The notes below the pieces were generated by a model. The model was not told where the DNA came from, searched no databases, and was given only the letters and a program-made list of their open reading frames with translations. From NCBI RefSeq assembly GCF_016055025.1, contig NZ_JAECVW010000003.1: a stretch of DNA of 64,000 bases; one strand, 5' to 3'. This document shows, in pieces, positions 32,184 through 40,271 of the stretch. Positions within the stretch are counted from its first letter, which is position 1; every line of letters begins with the position of its first letter. The DNA comes from Thermoactinomyces intermedius. Lineage in GTDB: Bacteria; Bacillota; Bacilli; Thermoactinomycetales; Thermoactinomycetaceae. A program made the translations under genes and the position numbers.

Positions 32184-32759
32184 ATGAATTGGTATCATCG
32201 ATGGGCTCGGTTGTTTCTGAAGGTTTGCAACGGCTGGCGCGGAACCATTGCCGTGAAAATGGGTGAGTTGATTCCTTCTCTCAAACACCAAAATATTTAT
32301 GTCAGGCACCGAAAACCGGAAAATTTGTCACCTCCCCAATTAAACACCATCTTCCATATCATGGATCAGATTGCGGGAAGCAAAGGGGAAGTGACGAAAG
32401 AGGAACGTAAAGCGTTTGTCCAATATCAGAAAAGCTTTTTAAACAAGCGGATCTTGCAAGAGTGGAAAAAGATCCGGCCGGGCATTTATGTCCGGCAAGG
32501 CGGAGCCGCACAGGATGAGTTGATGGAGGCGGCTTTTCTGAAAATGAAACCCATTTTGTACAAAAGTTTTTATGAATCCTGTCAGGGACAGACCGTGGTG
32601 ATCAACGCATTTACGTTGCGTGCATTTGTTTGGAATCATGAATACCTTACACGGAAGTTCGGGTTGGTTGAGGATCACCAATATTGGCTGGAGATTTTGG
32701 AGATGATCGACGACATCAAGAAAAATGCCTTTCAGACAAAGAAAAAATCGTTATTTTGA
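32184..32759 (+). CDS. Hypothetical protein, 191 residues
   Basis: The product starts MNWYHRWARLFLKVCNGWRG and is basic and mixed alpha/beta without signal peptide or clear membrane helix; ILEMIDDIKKNAF near the end looks helical. I recognise no family motif. AAGGGTG lies seven bases before ATG 32184; a GTG nine bases upstream overlaps it. The thioesterase gene follows 21 bases after the stop and is probably co-transcribed. Confidence 0.6.
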   Translation: MNWYHRWARLFLKVCNGWRGTIAVKMGELIPSLKHQNIYVRHRKPENLSPPQLNTIFHIMDQIAGSKGEVTKEERKAFVQYQKSFLNKRILQEWKKIRPGIYVRQGGAAQDELMEAAFLKMKPILYKSFYESCQGQTVVINAFTLRAFVWNHEYLTRKFGLVEDHQYWLEILEMIDDIKKNAFQTKKKSLF

Positions 32760-32780
32760 TCTCAAAAAGGGGAGAAAGAG

Positions 32781-33173
32781 ATGAAAACCTCCATTCAAAT
32801 CGAAGTGCGGCCGACGGAAATCGATGTCATGGGGCATGTGAATAATGCGAAATATTTAGAGTATATGGAATGGAGCCGTGAAGATTGGTACAACAAAATG
32901 GGACTCCCGTTTGATGTGTTTACCAAGATGGGAGTGGGAACGGTGACCGTCAATATCAACATTAACTACCGGAAGGAAGCGTTGTTGGGGCAAAAGTTGG
33001 TGATATCCACAGAGCCGGTGCGGAAAGGGAGAACCAGTTTTGTGCTCAAGCATGAAATTTATAATGAACAAGGGGAGAAAGTGGCGGATGCGGAAGTGAC
33101 CAGTGTCACGATCGACCTGAAAAAAAGAAAATCGGTTGCATTGCCCGAACCATTGGCCAAAGTATTTACATAA
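32781..33173 (+). CDS. Acyl-CoA thioesterase, hot-dog fold (4HBT)
   Basis: This 130-residue protein has the YbgC/4HBT motif VRPTEIDVMGHVNNAKYLEYMEW, with Asp and His at the active site, and the VTVNININYRKEALLGQKL strand pair. It hydrolyses acyl-CoA or related thioesters; chain length is unknown. GGGGAG precedes ATG 32781. Confidence 0.88.
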   Translation: MKTSIQIEVRPTEIDVMGHVNNAKYLEYMEWSREDWYNKMGLPFDVFTKMGVGTVTVNININYRKEALLGQKLVISTEPVRKGRTSFVLKHEIYNEQGEKVADAEVTSVTIDLKKRKSVALPEPLAKVFT

Positions 33174-33177
33174 AAAC

Positions 33178-33208
33178 AAGGCAGGGGGAAAGCCCTGCCT
33201 TCATTTTG
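33178..33208. terminator. Bidirectional terminator between thioesterase and DUF1128 genes
   Basis: AAGGCAGGG and CCCTGCCTT pair around a GGAAAG loop; the plus side continues CATTTTGCG. It overlaps the stop of the minus-strand gene. Confidence 0.75.
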
Positions 33209-33434
33209 CGTTTGCCCGGAGTTCCCTTAACTCCTCCAGAATCCCTTCGATTTCCATCATTGTCAGCCGACCTTCTTTTTTTTGGATCAGCCGGTGGATT
33301 TCCAACAAATCCTCATATTGATCCAAATCGAAATCTTCCGGTCTGATGATGGATGCATTGACCAATCTCAGGTTGCTTTTGATTTCCTCGACAAGTTGTT
33401 CCAGGTTTTCCTTGCTGGGCGTGCCAGAATTCAA
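33201..33434 (-). CDS. DUF1128 family protein
   Basis: This 77-residue acidic, helical protein (LEQLVEEIKSNLRLVNASII, LLEIHRLIQKKEGRLTMMEI, ILEELRELR) matches DUF1128 (Bacillus YfkK), of unknown function. The start is TTG 33432-33434 after AGAGGATGGAG. It diverges from the DUF309 gene, 43 bases away. Confidence 0.78.
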   Translation of the reverse strand: MNSGTPSKENLEQLVEEIKSNLRLVNASIIRPEDFDLDQYEDLLEIHRLIQKKEGRLTMMEIEGILEELRELRANAK

Positions 33435-33477
33435 ATTTGCTCCATCCTCTCTGCCGTTTTTTAAAGGAGTGAAATCC

Positions 33478-33882
33478 GTGGAGCCTTATTCCCCTTTATA
33501 TATTGCTTTTTTTCATTATTTTAACACCGTCTGTGACTACTATGTATGCCACGATGTGTTGGAAGAGCTGTGGCTAGAAGAGGGCAGGGAACCCTATTAC
33601 CAAGGGTTGCTCCAAGTGGCTGTCGGATTGTATCATTTGCAAAACGACAACCGGAACGGAGCTTTAAAATTGCTTTCCGGTGCTTTGGAAAAGCTGTCGC
33701 TTTATCCGGAGAAAGAGTGGATGGGAATTCACTTGGACCGGTTAAAACGGGATGTGAAAAAGATGATCGCCTTTTTAAACGGAAATGCCCTTCCGGATGC
33801 CACTCCGGAGCGGATCGTGATCGAACTGACGGATCCGGTGTTAAGAAAGGAAGTGGCCAGGATGGGAAATCCGGATCATTAG
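33478..33882 (+). CDS. DUF309 family protein
   Basis: This 134-residue helical protein has the family signature YIAFFHYFNTVCDYYVCHDVLEELW followed by YYQGLLQVAVGLYHLQNDNRNGA, with conserved His, Asp and Glu residues that suggest a metal or ligand site. Its function is unknown. AAAGGAG precedes GTG 33478. It ends eight bases before the stop of the convergent YdcF-like gene. Confidence 0.85.
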   Translation: MEPYSPLYIAFFHYFNTVCDYYVCHDVLEELWLEEGREPYYQGLLQVAVGLYHLQNDNRNGALKLLSGALEKLSLYPEKEWMGIHLDRLKRDVKKMIAFLNGNALPDATPERIVIELTDPVLRKEVARMGNPDH

Positions 33883-33890
33883 GGGTTCCG

Positions 33891-34475
33891 TCAGTGTTTA
33901 AATACTTGTTGCTTGATCAAGGCCAGACATTCGCGCGCTTTGTGGTACGGAAGGAATAATACCTTGGAATGAACGGGCGAAGCCGTCACTTTGAGACCGG
34001 CTTGCCGGGCATAATTCAAAGCCCGTACCATGTGATAGTCATGGGTGATGACGGTGATCTTCTCAAACCCCTTCCGCTTGATGATTTGCGCTGAATACAG
34101 CAGGTTTTCCCGGGTGTTGGAGGAACGGTCTTCCAGAAGAAGATGGGCGGGGGAAACCCCGCGTTCCACCAGGTAGTTTTTCATACCTTCCGCTTCTGTG
34201 ATCCCGTTGTTGCCCAATCCCCCGGATAAAATGAGATAATCCACTCTCCCTTGCCGGTACAATTGCAAAGCCAGCTCCAAACGCTCCCTCAGGGCCGGGC
34301 TCGGCTGTTGATTCCATAATGCCGCTCCCAACACGATTCCGACTTCTGCATGTTCTTCCGGCGGATCTTTATGGTCAAAGCGGGAAACCCATTGCCACAG
34401 GTGAATGAAGACAAACACCCCGCAGAAAAAAAGGGCGGACAGCCATCCGAACCAAAACCATTTGCTTGTCAGCAT
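33891..34475 (-). CDS. YdcF/SanA-type DUF218 protein with N-terminal membrane anchor
   Basis: This 194-residue protein has one N-terminal membrane helix (~5-27) and a DUF218 domain outside or at the membrane: GIVLGAALWNQQPSPALRERLELAL, VDYLILSGGLGNNGITEAEGM, EDRSSNTRENLLYS, and VITHDYHMVRAL. SanA/ElyC relatives are linked to envelope integrity; YdcF binds SAM. The activity here is not known. AGAGGGG precedes ATG 34475. Confidence 0.85.
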   Translation of the reverse strand: MLTSKWFWFGWLSALFFCGVFVFIHLWQWVSRFDHKDPPEEHAEVGIVLGAALWNQQPSPALRERLELALQLYRQGRVDYLILSGGLGNNGITEAEGMKNYLVERGVSPAHLLLEDRSSNTRENLLYSAQIIKRKGFEKITVITHDYHMVRALNYARQAGLKVTASPVHSKVLFLPYHKARECLALIKQQVFKH

Positions 34476-34514
34476 GATTCCCCTCTCCGTTGTTTTTGGT
34501 GTCTCTGTATTATT

Positions 34515-34832
34515 TCATGCAATCGGGCAGTCGGGCATGCGTGGCGGATGTTGATGGGTCAAAGAAAATTTTCTGCGGACCAGATCATAATCGATTTTCA
34601 AGCCTTGGATCCATTCCTTTTCGCCGGCTTGCCACATAAACGGGATGCCTTTAATGTTTTCTTGCTCACAGGCCGGATCCGTTTCCGTGATCTCGAGGGC
34701 ATACACCGGGCTGTTGCACCCGGATGTGAGGGAAACAATTTTCACTCCCAACGGACGGTTTTCCGACTGCTGTTCCTGGTAAAGCAGCCAGTGCAGTTTC
34801 CCGGCCGCCAAATCGGAAATCACCATACTCAA
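34515..34832 (-). CDS. HesB/IscA-like (Fe-S biogenesis fold) protein
   Basis: This 105-residue protein has the A-type carrier outline: VKIVSLTSGCNSPVYALEIT with Cys39, GIPFMWQAGEKEWIQGLKIDYD, and a C-terminal THQHPPRMPDCPIA. Only one Cys remains at the C-terminus instead of CGC, so it may not carry an Fe-S cluster; it resembles the YneR subgroup. AAGGAG lies ten bases before TTG 34832, better than the ATG six bases further in. It sits upstream of the YdcF-like gene on the same strand. Confidence 0.72.
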   Translation of the reverse strand: MSMVISDLAAGKLHWLLYQEQQSENRPLGVKIVSLTSGCNSPVYALEITETDPACEQENIKGIPFMWQAGEKEWIQGLKIDYDLVRRKFSLTHQHPPRMPDCPIA

Positions 34833-35041
34833 TGGATATTCACTCCTTGAAATGCATTCTTCATCAATATAGCAAAAATCCGTAAGACATGAAAGGAAAG
34901 GCAGAGGGCTTTCGGTCCGTTTTCTGCGCTGAGCTAACTCGATAACGGAATGGCTTGCTCCCCGGTTTTCAAGCATGATAAGGTGAAAGTAAAATATAAA
35001 TAAAATTGTGTTTTTAAAGAATATTTCGAAAGGAGCCGTCC

Positions 35042-36703
35042 GTGGTGAATGGAAAGAGGCAAGAGATCCGCGCTCCGCGGGGAACGGATTTAAGAACCAA
35101 GGGATGGGTTCAAGAAGCCGCTTACCGGATGTTGATGAATAACTTGGATCCGGATGTGGCAGAGCGTCCCGAAGAGCTGGTGGTGTACGGAGGAATGGGG
35201 AAGGCCGCCCGGAATTGGGAGTGTTTTGATGCGATCCTGTGTTCGCTGAAGGCGTTGGAAAATGACGAAACGTTACTGATTCAATCCGGAAAGCCGGTGG
35301 CGGTTTTCAAGTCACACCCGGATGCGCCACGGGTCTTGCTGGCCAATTCCAATCTGGTTCCGGCCTGGGCTGATTGGGAGACATTCCGCAATCTGGAACA
35401 AAAAGGCTTGATCATGTACGGGCAAATGACGGCAGGAAGCTGGATTTACATCGGAACCCAGGGGATTTTGCAAGGGACGTATGAAACGTTTGCCGAAGCC
35501 GCAAGGAGACACTTCGGCGGCAGTTTAAAAGGAACGATCACGGTCACTGCCGGGTTGGGCGGAATGGGAGGCGCGCAACCGCTTGCCGTCACCATGAACG
35601 AAGGGGTGATCATTGCGGTCGAATGCGATCCTTCCCGAATCCGGCGGAGAATTCAAACGGGTTATCTCGACAGGGAAACGGACAGTCTGGATGAAGCGAT
35701 TCGCATGGCGGAAGCGGCCAGACAAAAAGGGGAACCGTTGTCCATCGGACTCATGGGAAATGCGGCCGAATGCCTCCCTGAAATGGTGAGACGGGGGTTT
35801 ATCCCGGATTTGGTGACCGACCAAACCTCGGCTCATGACCTGTTGAACGGGTATTACCCCGCCGGGATGGCTTTGGAGGAATGCGAGCAGCTTCGCAAGA
35901 CCGATCCAAAGCAATATATCCAAAGGGCCAAGGCGAGCATCGCCGGACACGTCAAGGCGATGTTGGCGATGAAAGAACGGGGGGCGGTTGCCTTTGACTA
36001 CGGAAACAACATCCGGCAGGCCGCTTACGATGAAGGAGTGAAAGAAGCGTTTTCCATCCCCGGATTCATCCCGGCTTTTATCCGGCCTCTGTTTTGTGAA
36101 GGAAAAGGCCCGTTTCGCTGGGTGGCCTTGTCCGGCGACCCGGAAGACATTTATAAAACGGATGAAGTGATCAAACGGGAATTCAAGGACCAGCCCACTT
36201 TGGTGCGCTGGATTGATTTGGCCCGCAAAAAGGTGCAATTTCAAGGCTTGCCGGCCCGCATTTGCTGGCTGGGTTACGGCGAAAGAGCGCGATTCGGGCG
36301 AATCATCAATGAAATGGTGGCATCGGGGGAACTGAAGGCGCCGGTTGTCATCGGACGGGATCATTTGGACTGCGGTTCGGTGTCCTCTCCCAACCGCGAA
36401 ACCGAAGCGATGAAAGATGGCAGTGATGCCATTGCGGATTGGCCGTTGCTAAATGCATTGATCAATGCGGTCAACGGGGCAAGCTGGGTGTCTGTCCATC
36501 ATGGAGGCGGTGTCGGGATGGGCTATTCCATCCACGCGGGCATGGTGGTGGTGGCAGACGGCAGCCAAGAAGCGGCGAGGCGCTTGGAACGGGTATTGAC
36601 TTCTGATCCGGGTATGGGGATCGTGCGCCATGTGGACGCCGGTTATGAAAAAGCGGTTGAAACGGCGAAAAAGCATGGGATTCAGATTCCGATGTTGGAG
36701 TGA
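35042..36703 (+). CDS. hutU: Urocanate hydratase
   Basis: This 553-residue NAD-dependent enzyme adds water to urocanate to give imidazolone propionate, the second step of histidine breakdown. Family blocks are VVYGGMGKAARNWECFDAI, YIGTQGILQGTYETF, TVTAGLGGMGGAQPLAVTMN, DQTSAHDLLNGYYPAGM and HHGGGVGMGYSIHAGMV. AAAGGAG precedes GTG 35042 (or GTG 35045). The start of hutI is six bases after the stop. Confidence 0.97.
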   Translation: MVNGKRQEIRAPRGTDLRTKGWVQEAAYRMLMNNLDPDVAERPEELVVYGGMGKAARNWECFDAILCSLKALENDETLLIQSGKPVAVFKSHPDAPRVLLANSNLVPAWADWETFRNLEQKGLIMYGQMTAGSWIYIGTQGILQGTYETFAEAARRHFGGSLKGTITVTAGLGGMGGAQPLAVTMNEGVIIAVECDPSRIRRRIQTGYLDRETDSLDEAIRMAEAARQKGEPLSIGLMGNAAECLPEMVRRGFIPDLVTDQTSAHDLLNGYYPAGMALEECEQLRKTDPKQYIQRAKASIAGHVKAMLAMKERGAVAFDYGNNIRQAAYDEGVKEAFSIPGFIPAFIRPLFCEGKGPFRWVALSGDPEDIYKTDEVIKREFKDQPTLVRWIDLARKKVQFQGLPARICWLGYGERARFGRIINEMVASGELKAPVVIGRDHLDCGSVSSPNRETEAMKDGSDAIADWPLLNALINAVNGASWVSVHHGGGVGMGYSIHAGMVVVADGSQEAARRLERVLTSDPGMGIVRHVDAGYEKAVETAKKHGIQIPMLE

Positions 36704-36708
36704 GGCAC

Positions 36709-37968
36709 ATGGAGAAGTGGCTGATTACCGGAGCAAACCAATTGCTCACGTTGCAAGGGGCGGGACGCCCGAAAACCGGGAAAGAAATGAATGACCTGGG
36801 CATCATCGAAGACGGGGCGGTGGCGGTTGAAAAAGACACCATCATTGCCGTCGGGACCCGCAAAGAAGTGGAGAGCGAAGCGCGGAAACGCTGGGGTTCA
36901 TGGGAGAAGGTGAACCATATGGATGCAACGGGAAAAGTCATCATGCCGGGGCTCATTGATCCGCACACCCATTTGGTGTATGCCGGTTCCCGCGAAGATG
37001 AGCTGAACATGCGCCTGAACGGAAAAACCTATTTGGAGATTTTGGAGGCAGGCGGCGGGATTCTGTCAACCACCCAAAGAACACGGGCAGCGGGGATCGA
37101 TGAATTGGTGGAGCAAGCCAAAGCGAGGCTGGACCGGTTTTTAAAGAACGGGGTGACCACTGTCGAAGCAAAAAGCGGATACGGGCTGTCCCCGGAACAT
37201 GAACTGAAACAGCTCCGAGTGACCAAACGATTGAACGAGGAGCATCCGGTGGAAGTTGTATCCACTTTTATGGGAGCGCATGCGGTTCCGAAGGAGTACC
37301 AAAAACAACCGGATGCGTATGTCAGACTGATCACGGACGAGATGATTCCGCGGGTGGTTTCCGAACGTTTGGCTGAATTTTGCGATGTTTTTTGCGAAAG
37401 AGGCGTCTTTTCCGTCGAACAGTCTGAAACCATTCTCCGGGCGGCCAAAGCAGCCGGCCTGATCCCGAAGATTCATGCGGACGAACTCGAACCGACGGGA
37501 GGGGCGGAACTCGCTGCCCGCATCGGCGCTATTTCCGCGGACCATTTGCTGAAAGTGTCTGATGAAGGAATCCGCGCACTGGCCAAAGCGAAAGTGGTGG
37601 CGGTCTTGCTTCCGGGAACGGCTTTTTTCCTGATGGCTCCCTTTGCCGACGGGCGAAAGATGATTGATGCCGGGGTGCCGGTGGCTTTGTCGACGGATTG
37701 CAATCCGGGCTCTTCCCCGACCGAGTCTTTGCTTTTGATGATGAATCTGGCTTGTTTTCACATGAAGATGACACCGGCGGAAGTGATAACGGCAGTGACC
37801 GTCAATGCTGCCCATGCCATCGGCCGGGCGGACCGGATCGGAAGTCTGGAGCCTGGCAAGCAGGCGGATTTGGTCGTGTTCGATGTGCCCAATTATCTGC
37901 ATTTGACGTATCATTACGGATCCAATGACGTGGAACGGGTGATGAAAAAAGGAAAATGGGTTGTTTAG
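36709..37968 (+). CDS. hutI: Imidazolonepropionase
   Basis: This 419-residue amidohydrolase opens imidazolone propionate to N-formimino-glutamate. It has the metal site IDPHTHLVYAGSREDE, AKSGYGLSPEHELKQLRV, KIHADELEPTGGAELAA and STDCNPGSSPTESLLLMMN. GGAGTGAGG, overlapping the hutU end, supports ATG 36709. It is followed after 13 bases by hutG. Confidence 0.97.
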   Translation: MEKWLITGANQLLTLQGAGRPKTGKEMNDLGIIEDGAVAVEKDTIIAVGTRKEVESEARKRWGSWEKVNHMDATGKVIMPGLIDPHTHLVYAGSREDELNMRLNGKTYLEILEAGGGILSTTQRTRAAGIDELVEQAKARLDRFLKNGVTTVEAKSGYGLSPEHELKQLRVTKRLNEEHPVEVVSTFMGAHAVPKEYQKQPDAYVRLITDEMIPRVVSERLAEFCDVFCERGVFSVEQSETILRAAKAAGLIPKIHADELEPTGGAELAARIGAISADHLLKVSDEGIRALAKAKVVAVLLPGTAFFLMAPFADGRKMIDAGVPVALSTDCNPGSSPTESLLLMMNLACFHMKMTPAEVITAVTVNAAHAIGRADRIGSLEPGKQADLVVFDVPNYLHLTYHYGSNDVERVMKKGKWVV

Positions 37969-37981
37969 GGAGGAAGGAAGG

Positions 37982-38977
37982 ATGAACTTTCGTTATTTGA
38001 ATCCGCCCCCCTTTGTCCACCGTTTTCAGACGGCGGATCCCAATGACCCGAAAGTGAGTGAGTGGATCCGGCCGTGGAACGGGAAAGAAACCATGGATGT
38101 CGGAGTGATCGGGGTCCCGTTGTCCCGTTCTTCCATCAGTGCGTCGGGAGCGAGCGAAACACCGTGGGCCGTCCGGCAAAGCTGGAAAAGCTTTTCCACC
38201 TATGATGTGGATCATGATGTTGATTTAACCTGCTTGACGGTGCGGGATCTGGGCGATGTCCGCATGCATGTGACGGATATTCCGCTTTGCCATCATTACA
38301 TTGAAAAAGGAATGGAAGAAGTTTATCAAAAGGCACGAAAGCAGGACTTCTTTTTGCCGGTGATCATCGGAGGGGACCATTCCGTCACGTGCCCCTCAGT
38401 CAAGGCGTGGAAAAAAGCTTGTCCGCCCGGCAAGACCGGCTTGCTCCAGTTTGACACGCATTTTGACGTGCGGAGCTTGGAAAGCGGAGGGCCGAGCAAC
38501 GGGACACCGGTTCGCGGGCTGTTGGAGTCCGGCACCCTGGAAGGAACAGAAATTGTCCAGATCGGCATCCACGGCTTTGCCAATTCCCGGATCTACCGCC
38601 AATATGCCGGGGAGCAGGGAATCACTTTTTATACCATGCATCAAATCTGGAAAAAAGGATTTGCCGCGGTCTTTGAAGAAGCGCTGTCCAAATTGAATGC
38701 ATCGGTCGATTTCATCTATGTGACTGTGGATATGGATGTGCTGGATCTTTCATTTTTGCCGGGTTCTCCCGGATCCCATCCCGGCGGTTTGTATTCCCGG
38801 GAATTGTTTGAGGCGATGTTCCGGCTGGGAAAAGAACCGAAAGTCAAGGCATTGGACATTGTTTGTCTCGATCCCATGCGGGATGTGGGATCGGTGTCGG
38901 TCAAAACGGCAACCCACACCATGCTTTCCTTCTTATCCGGGGTGTTAAGAAGGAAGTCGGGTTCATCCGAAGAATAA
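37982..38977 (+). CDS. hutG: Formimidoylglutamase (arginase family)
   Basis: This 331-residue ureohydrolase splits N-formiminoglutamate into glutamate and formamide. The binuclear Mn site is visible as IIGGDHSVT, LLQFDTHFDVRS and VTVDMDVLDLSFLPGSPG. The route to glutamate is therefore the Bacillus type. GGAAGGAAGG precedes ATG 37982. It is the last gene before the terminator; hutH, hutP and hutM are not in the window. Confidence 0.93.
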   Translation: MNFRYLNPPPFVHRFQTADPNDPKVSEWIRPWNGKETMDVGVIGVPLSRSSISASGASETPWAVRQSWKSFSTYDVDHDVDLTCLTVRDLGDVRMHVTDIPLCHHYIEKGMEEVYQKARKQDFFLPVIIGGDHSVTCPSVKAWKKACPPGKTGLLQFDTHFDVRSLESGGPSNGTPVRGLLESGTLEGTEIVQIGIHGFANSRIYRQYAGEQGITFYTMHQIWKKGFAAVFEEALSKLNASVDFIYVTVDMDVLDLSFLPGSPGSHPGGLYSRELFEAMFRLGKEPKVKALDIVCLDPMRDVGSVSVKTATHTMLSFLSGVLRRKSGSSEE

Positions 38978-38981
38978 AAAC

Positions 38982-39009
38982 CCCGTTTTTTGAAAAAACG
39001 GCCTTTTCT
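38982..39009 (+). terminator. Terminator after hutG
   Basis: CCGTTTTTT and AAAAAACGG pair around a single-base turn region, followed by CCTTTTC. The stem is A/T-rich and the tail only fair. Confidence 0.65.
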
Positions 39010-39115
39010 TGCAGAGAAACAGAGGCTCTTTTATTTGTGGCGGGGGATGTTTATTTTTTTTGTTTTCAAACAGTGTTAAGATAAAGAAGATGACTTTTTA
39101 AAGGAGGAAATGCTC

Positions 39116-39637
39116 ATGGCCATCGAACGAAAAGGTGCTGTAACATTTAAAGGAAACCCGGTCACTTTGCTTGGCCCGGAGTTGAAAGTCGGGGATCAAG
39201 CGCCGGATTTTAAAGTGTTGGCAAATGATTTGTCCGAAGTCACACTGGCGGACAGCAAAGGGTTTGTCCGGATTATCAGTGTGGTTCCGTCTCTGGATAC
39301 AGGAGTTTGTGATGCGCAAACCCGCCGTTTCAACGAAGAAGCAGGCGACATTGACGGGGTGAAAGTACTGACCGTCAGTGTGGATCTGCCGTTCGCCCAA
39401 AAACGCTGGTGCGGGGCGGCCGGTGTGGAAAACGTGCAAACTCTTTCCGATCACCGCGATTTGTCGTTCGGAATGGCTTACGGTGTCGCCATTAAAGAAA
39501 TGCGTTTGTTGGCCCGGGCCGTGTTTGTGGTGGATCAAAATGATCAGATCGTCTATGTGCAATACGTACCGGAAGCAACCAATCATCCGGATTATGAAGC
39601 GCCGATTCTTGCTGCGAAAAAAGCATTGAACCAATAA
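39116..39637 (+). CDS. tpx: Thiol peroxidase, 2-Cys peroxiredoxin
   Basis: This 173-residue cytoplasmic peroxidase has the peroxidatic Cys65 in VVPSLDTGVCDAQTRRF and the resolving Cys99 in QKRWCGAAGVENV, the typical Tpx arrangement. It reduces hydrogen peroxide and organic peroxides using thioredoxin. AAAGGAGG lies eight bases before ATG 39116; an ATG six bases upstream is too close to it. Confidence 0.96.
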   Translation: MAIERKGAVTFKGNPVTLLGPELKVGDQAPDFKVLANDLSEVTLADSKGFVRIISVVPSLDTGVCDAQTRRFNEEAGDIDGVKVLTVSVDLPFAQKRWCGAAGVENVQTLSDHRDLSFGMAYGVAIKEMRLLARAVFVVDQNDQIVYVQYVPEATNHPDYEAPILAAKKALNQ

Positions 39638-39648
39638 ATCCATATGCA

Positions 39649-39684
39649 AAAAAGGCTCGGCGATGACCACCGCTGAGCCTTTTC
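39649..39684 (+). terminator. Terminator after tpx
   Basis: AAAAGGCTC pairs with GAGCCTTTT, with GGCG/CGC continuing the stem, and a TTTTC tail. Confidence 0.82.
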
Positions 39685-39710
39685 ATCATGGAATGGAGGT
39701 CGGATCGGAG

Positions 39711-40265
39711 ATGACAGACGAATCCCGTTTGTTCATTGCCGTGAAATTGCCGTCGGAAGTAAAACGGTATTTGGCGCGGGGAAGTGACATGTTGAAGCAA
39801 CAATGCGATTTTTCCCGCTGGGTCTATGAAGAGGATTACCATATTACGCTTCAATTTTTGGGCGATGTCAACCCGGAGAAAAAAGACAAAATTCTAAGCG
39901 CCTTGCCCCGCTGCGTTCAAGGAACGGAGCCGTTTTCGTTAAAACTGTCCGGTCTCGGAACATTTGGCAGGGAACATCAGCCGCGCGTTTTGTGGGCCGG
40001 TGTTTCGGGGGATCTGGACCCTTTGTCCCGCTTGCAAAAACAAGTGGCCCGGACGATGGAACCGCTCGGTTTTCCGGGTGAAAAACGGGCATACCGCCCC
40101 CATGTCACGATTGCCCGCAAATGCCGGCAGCCAAACTTTACGCTGACGCCCGAAATGAGCTCCAACTTCCAAAATATTGAATGGCAGGTCCGGCAAATAG
40201 CGTGCTACGAGACGAAATTGGGGCGGCAGCCGATGTATGAACCGGTGGGCCTTGTTTCCCTCTGA
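39711..40265 (+). CDS. thpR: RNA 2',3'-cyclic phosphodiesterase (2H family, ThpR/LigT)
   Basis: This 184-residue 2H phosphoesterase has both HxT motifs: YHITLQFLG (His44, Thr46) and YRPHVTIARK (His ~131, Thr ~133). It opens 2',3'-cyclic phosphate ends of RNA; the historic 2'-5' ligase activity is weak. GGAGG at about 39695 and a closer GGAG precede ATG 39711. It converges with thiC, six bases separating the stops. Confidence 0.9.
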   Translation: MTDESRLFIAVKLPSEVKRYLARGSDMLKQQCDFSRWVYEEDYHITLQFLGDVNPEKKDKILSALPRCVQGTEPFSLKLSGLGTFGREHQPRVLWAGVSGDLDPLSRLQKQVARTMEPLGFPGEKRAYRPHVTIARKCRQPNFTLTPEMSSNFQNIEWQVRQIACYETKLGRQPMYEPVGLVSL

Positions 40266-40271
40266 CCGGGA

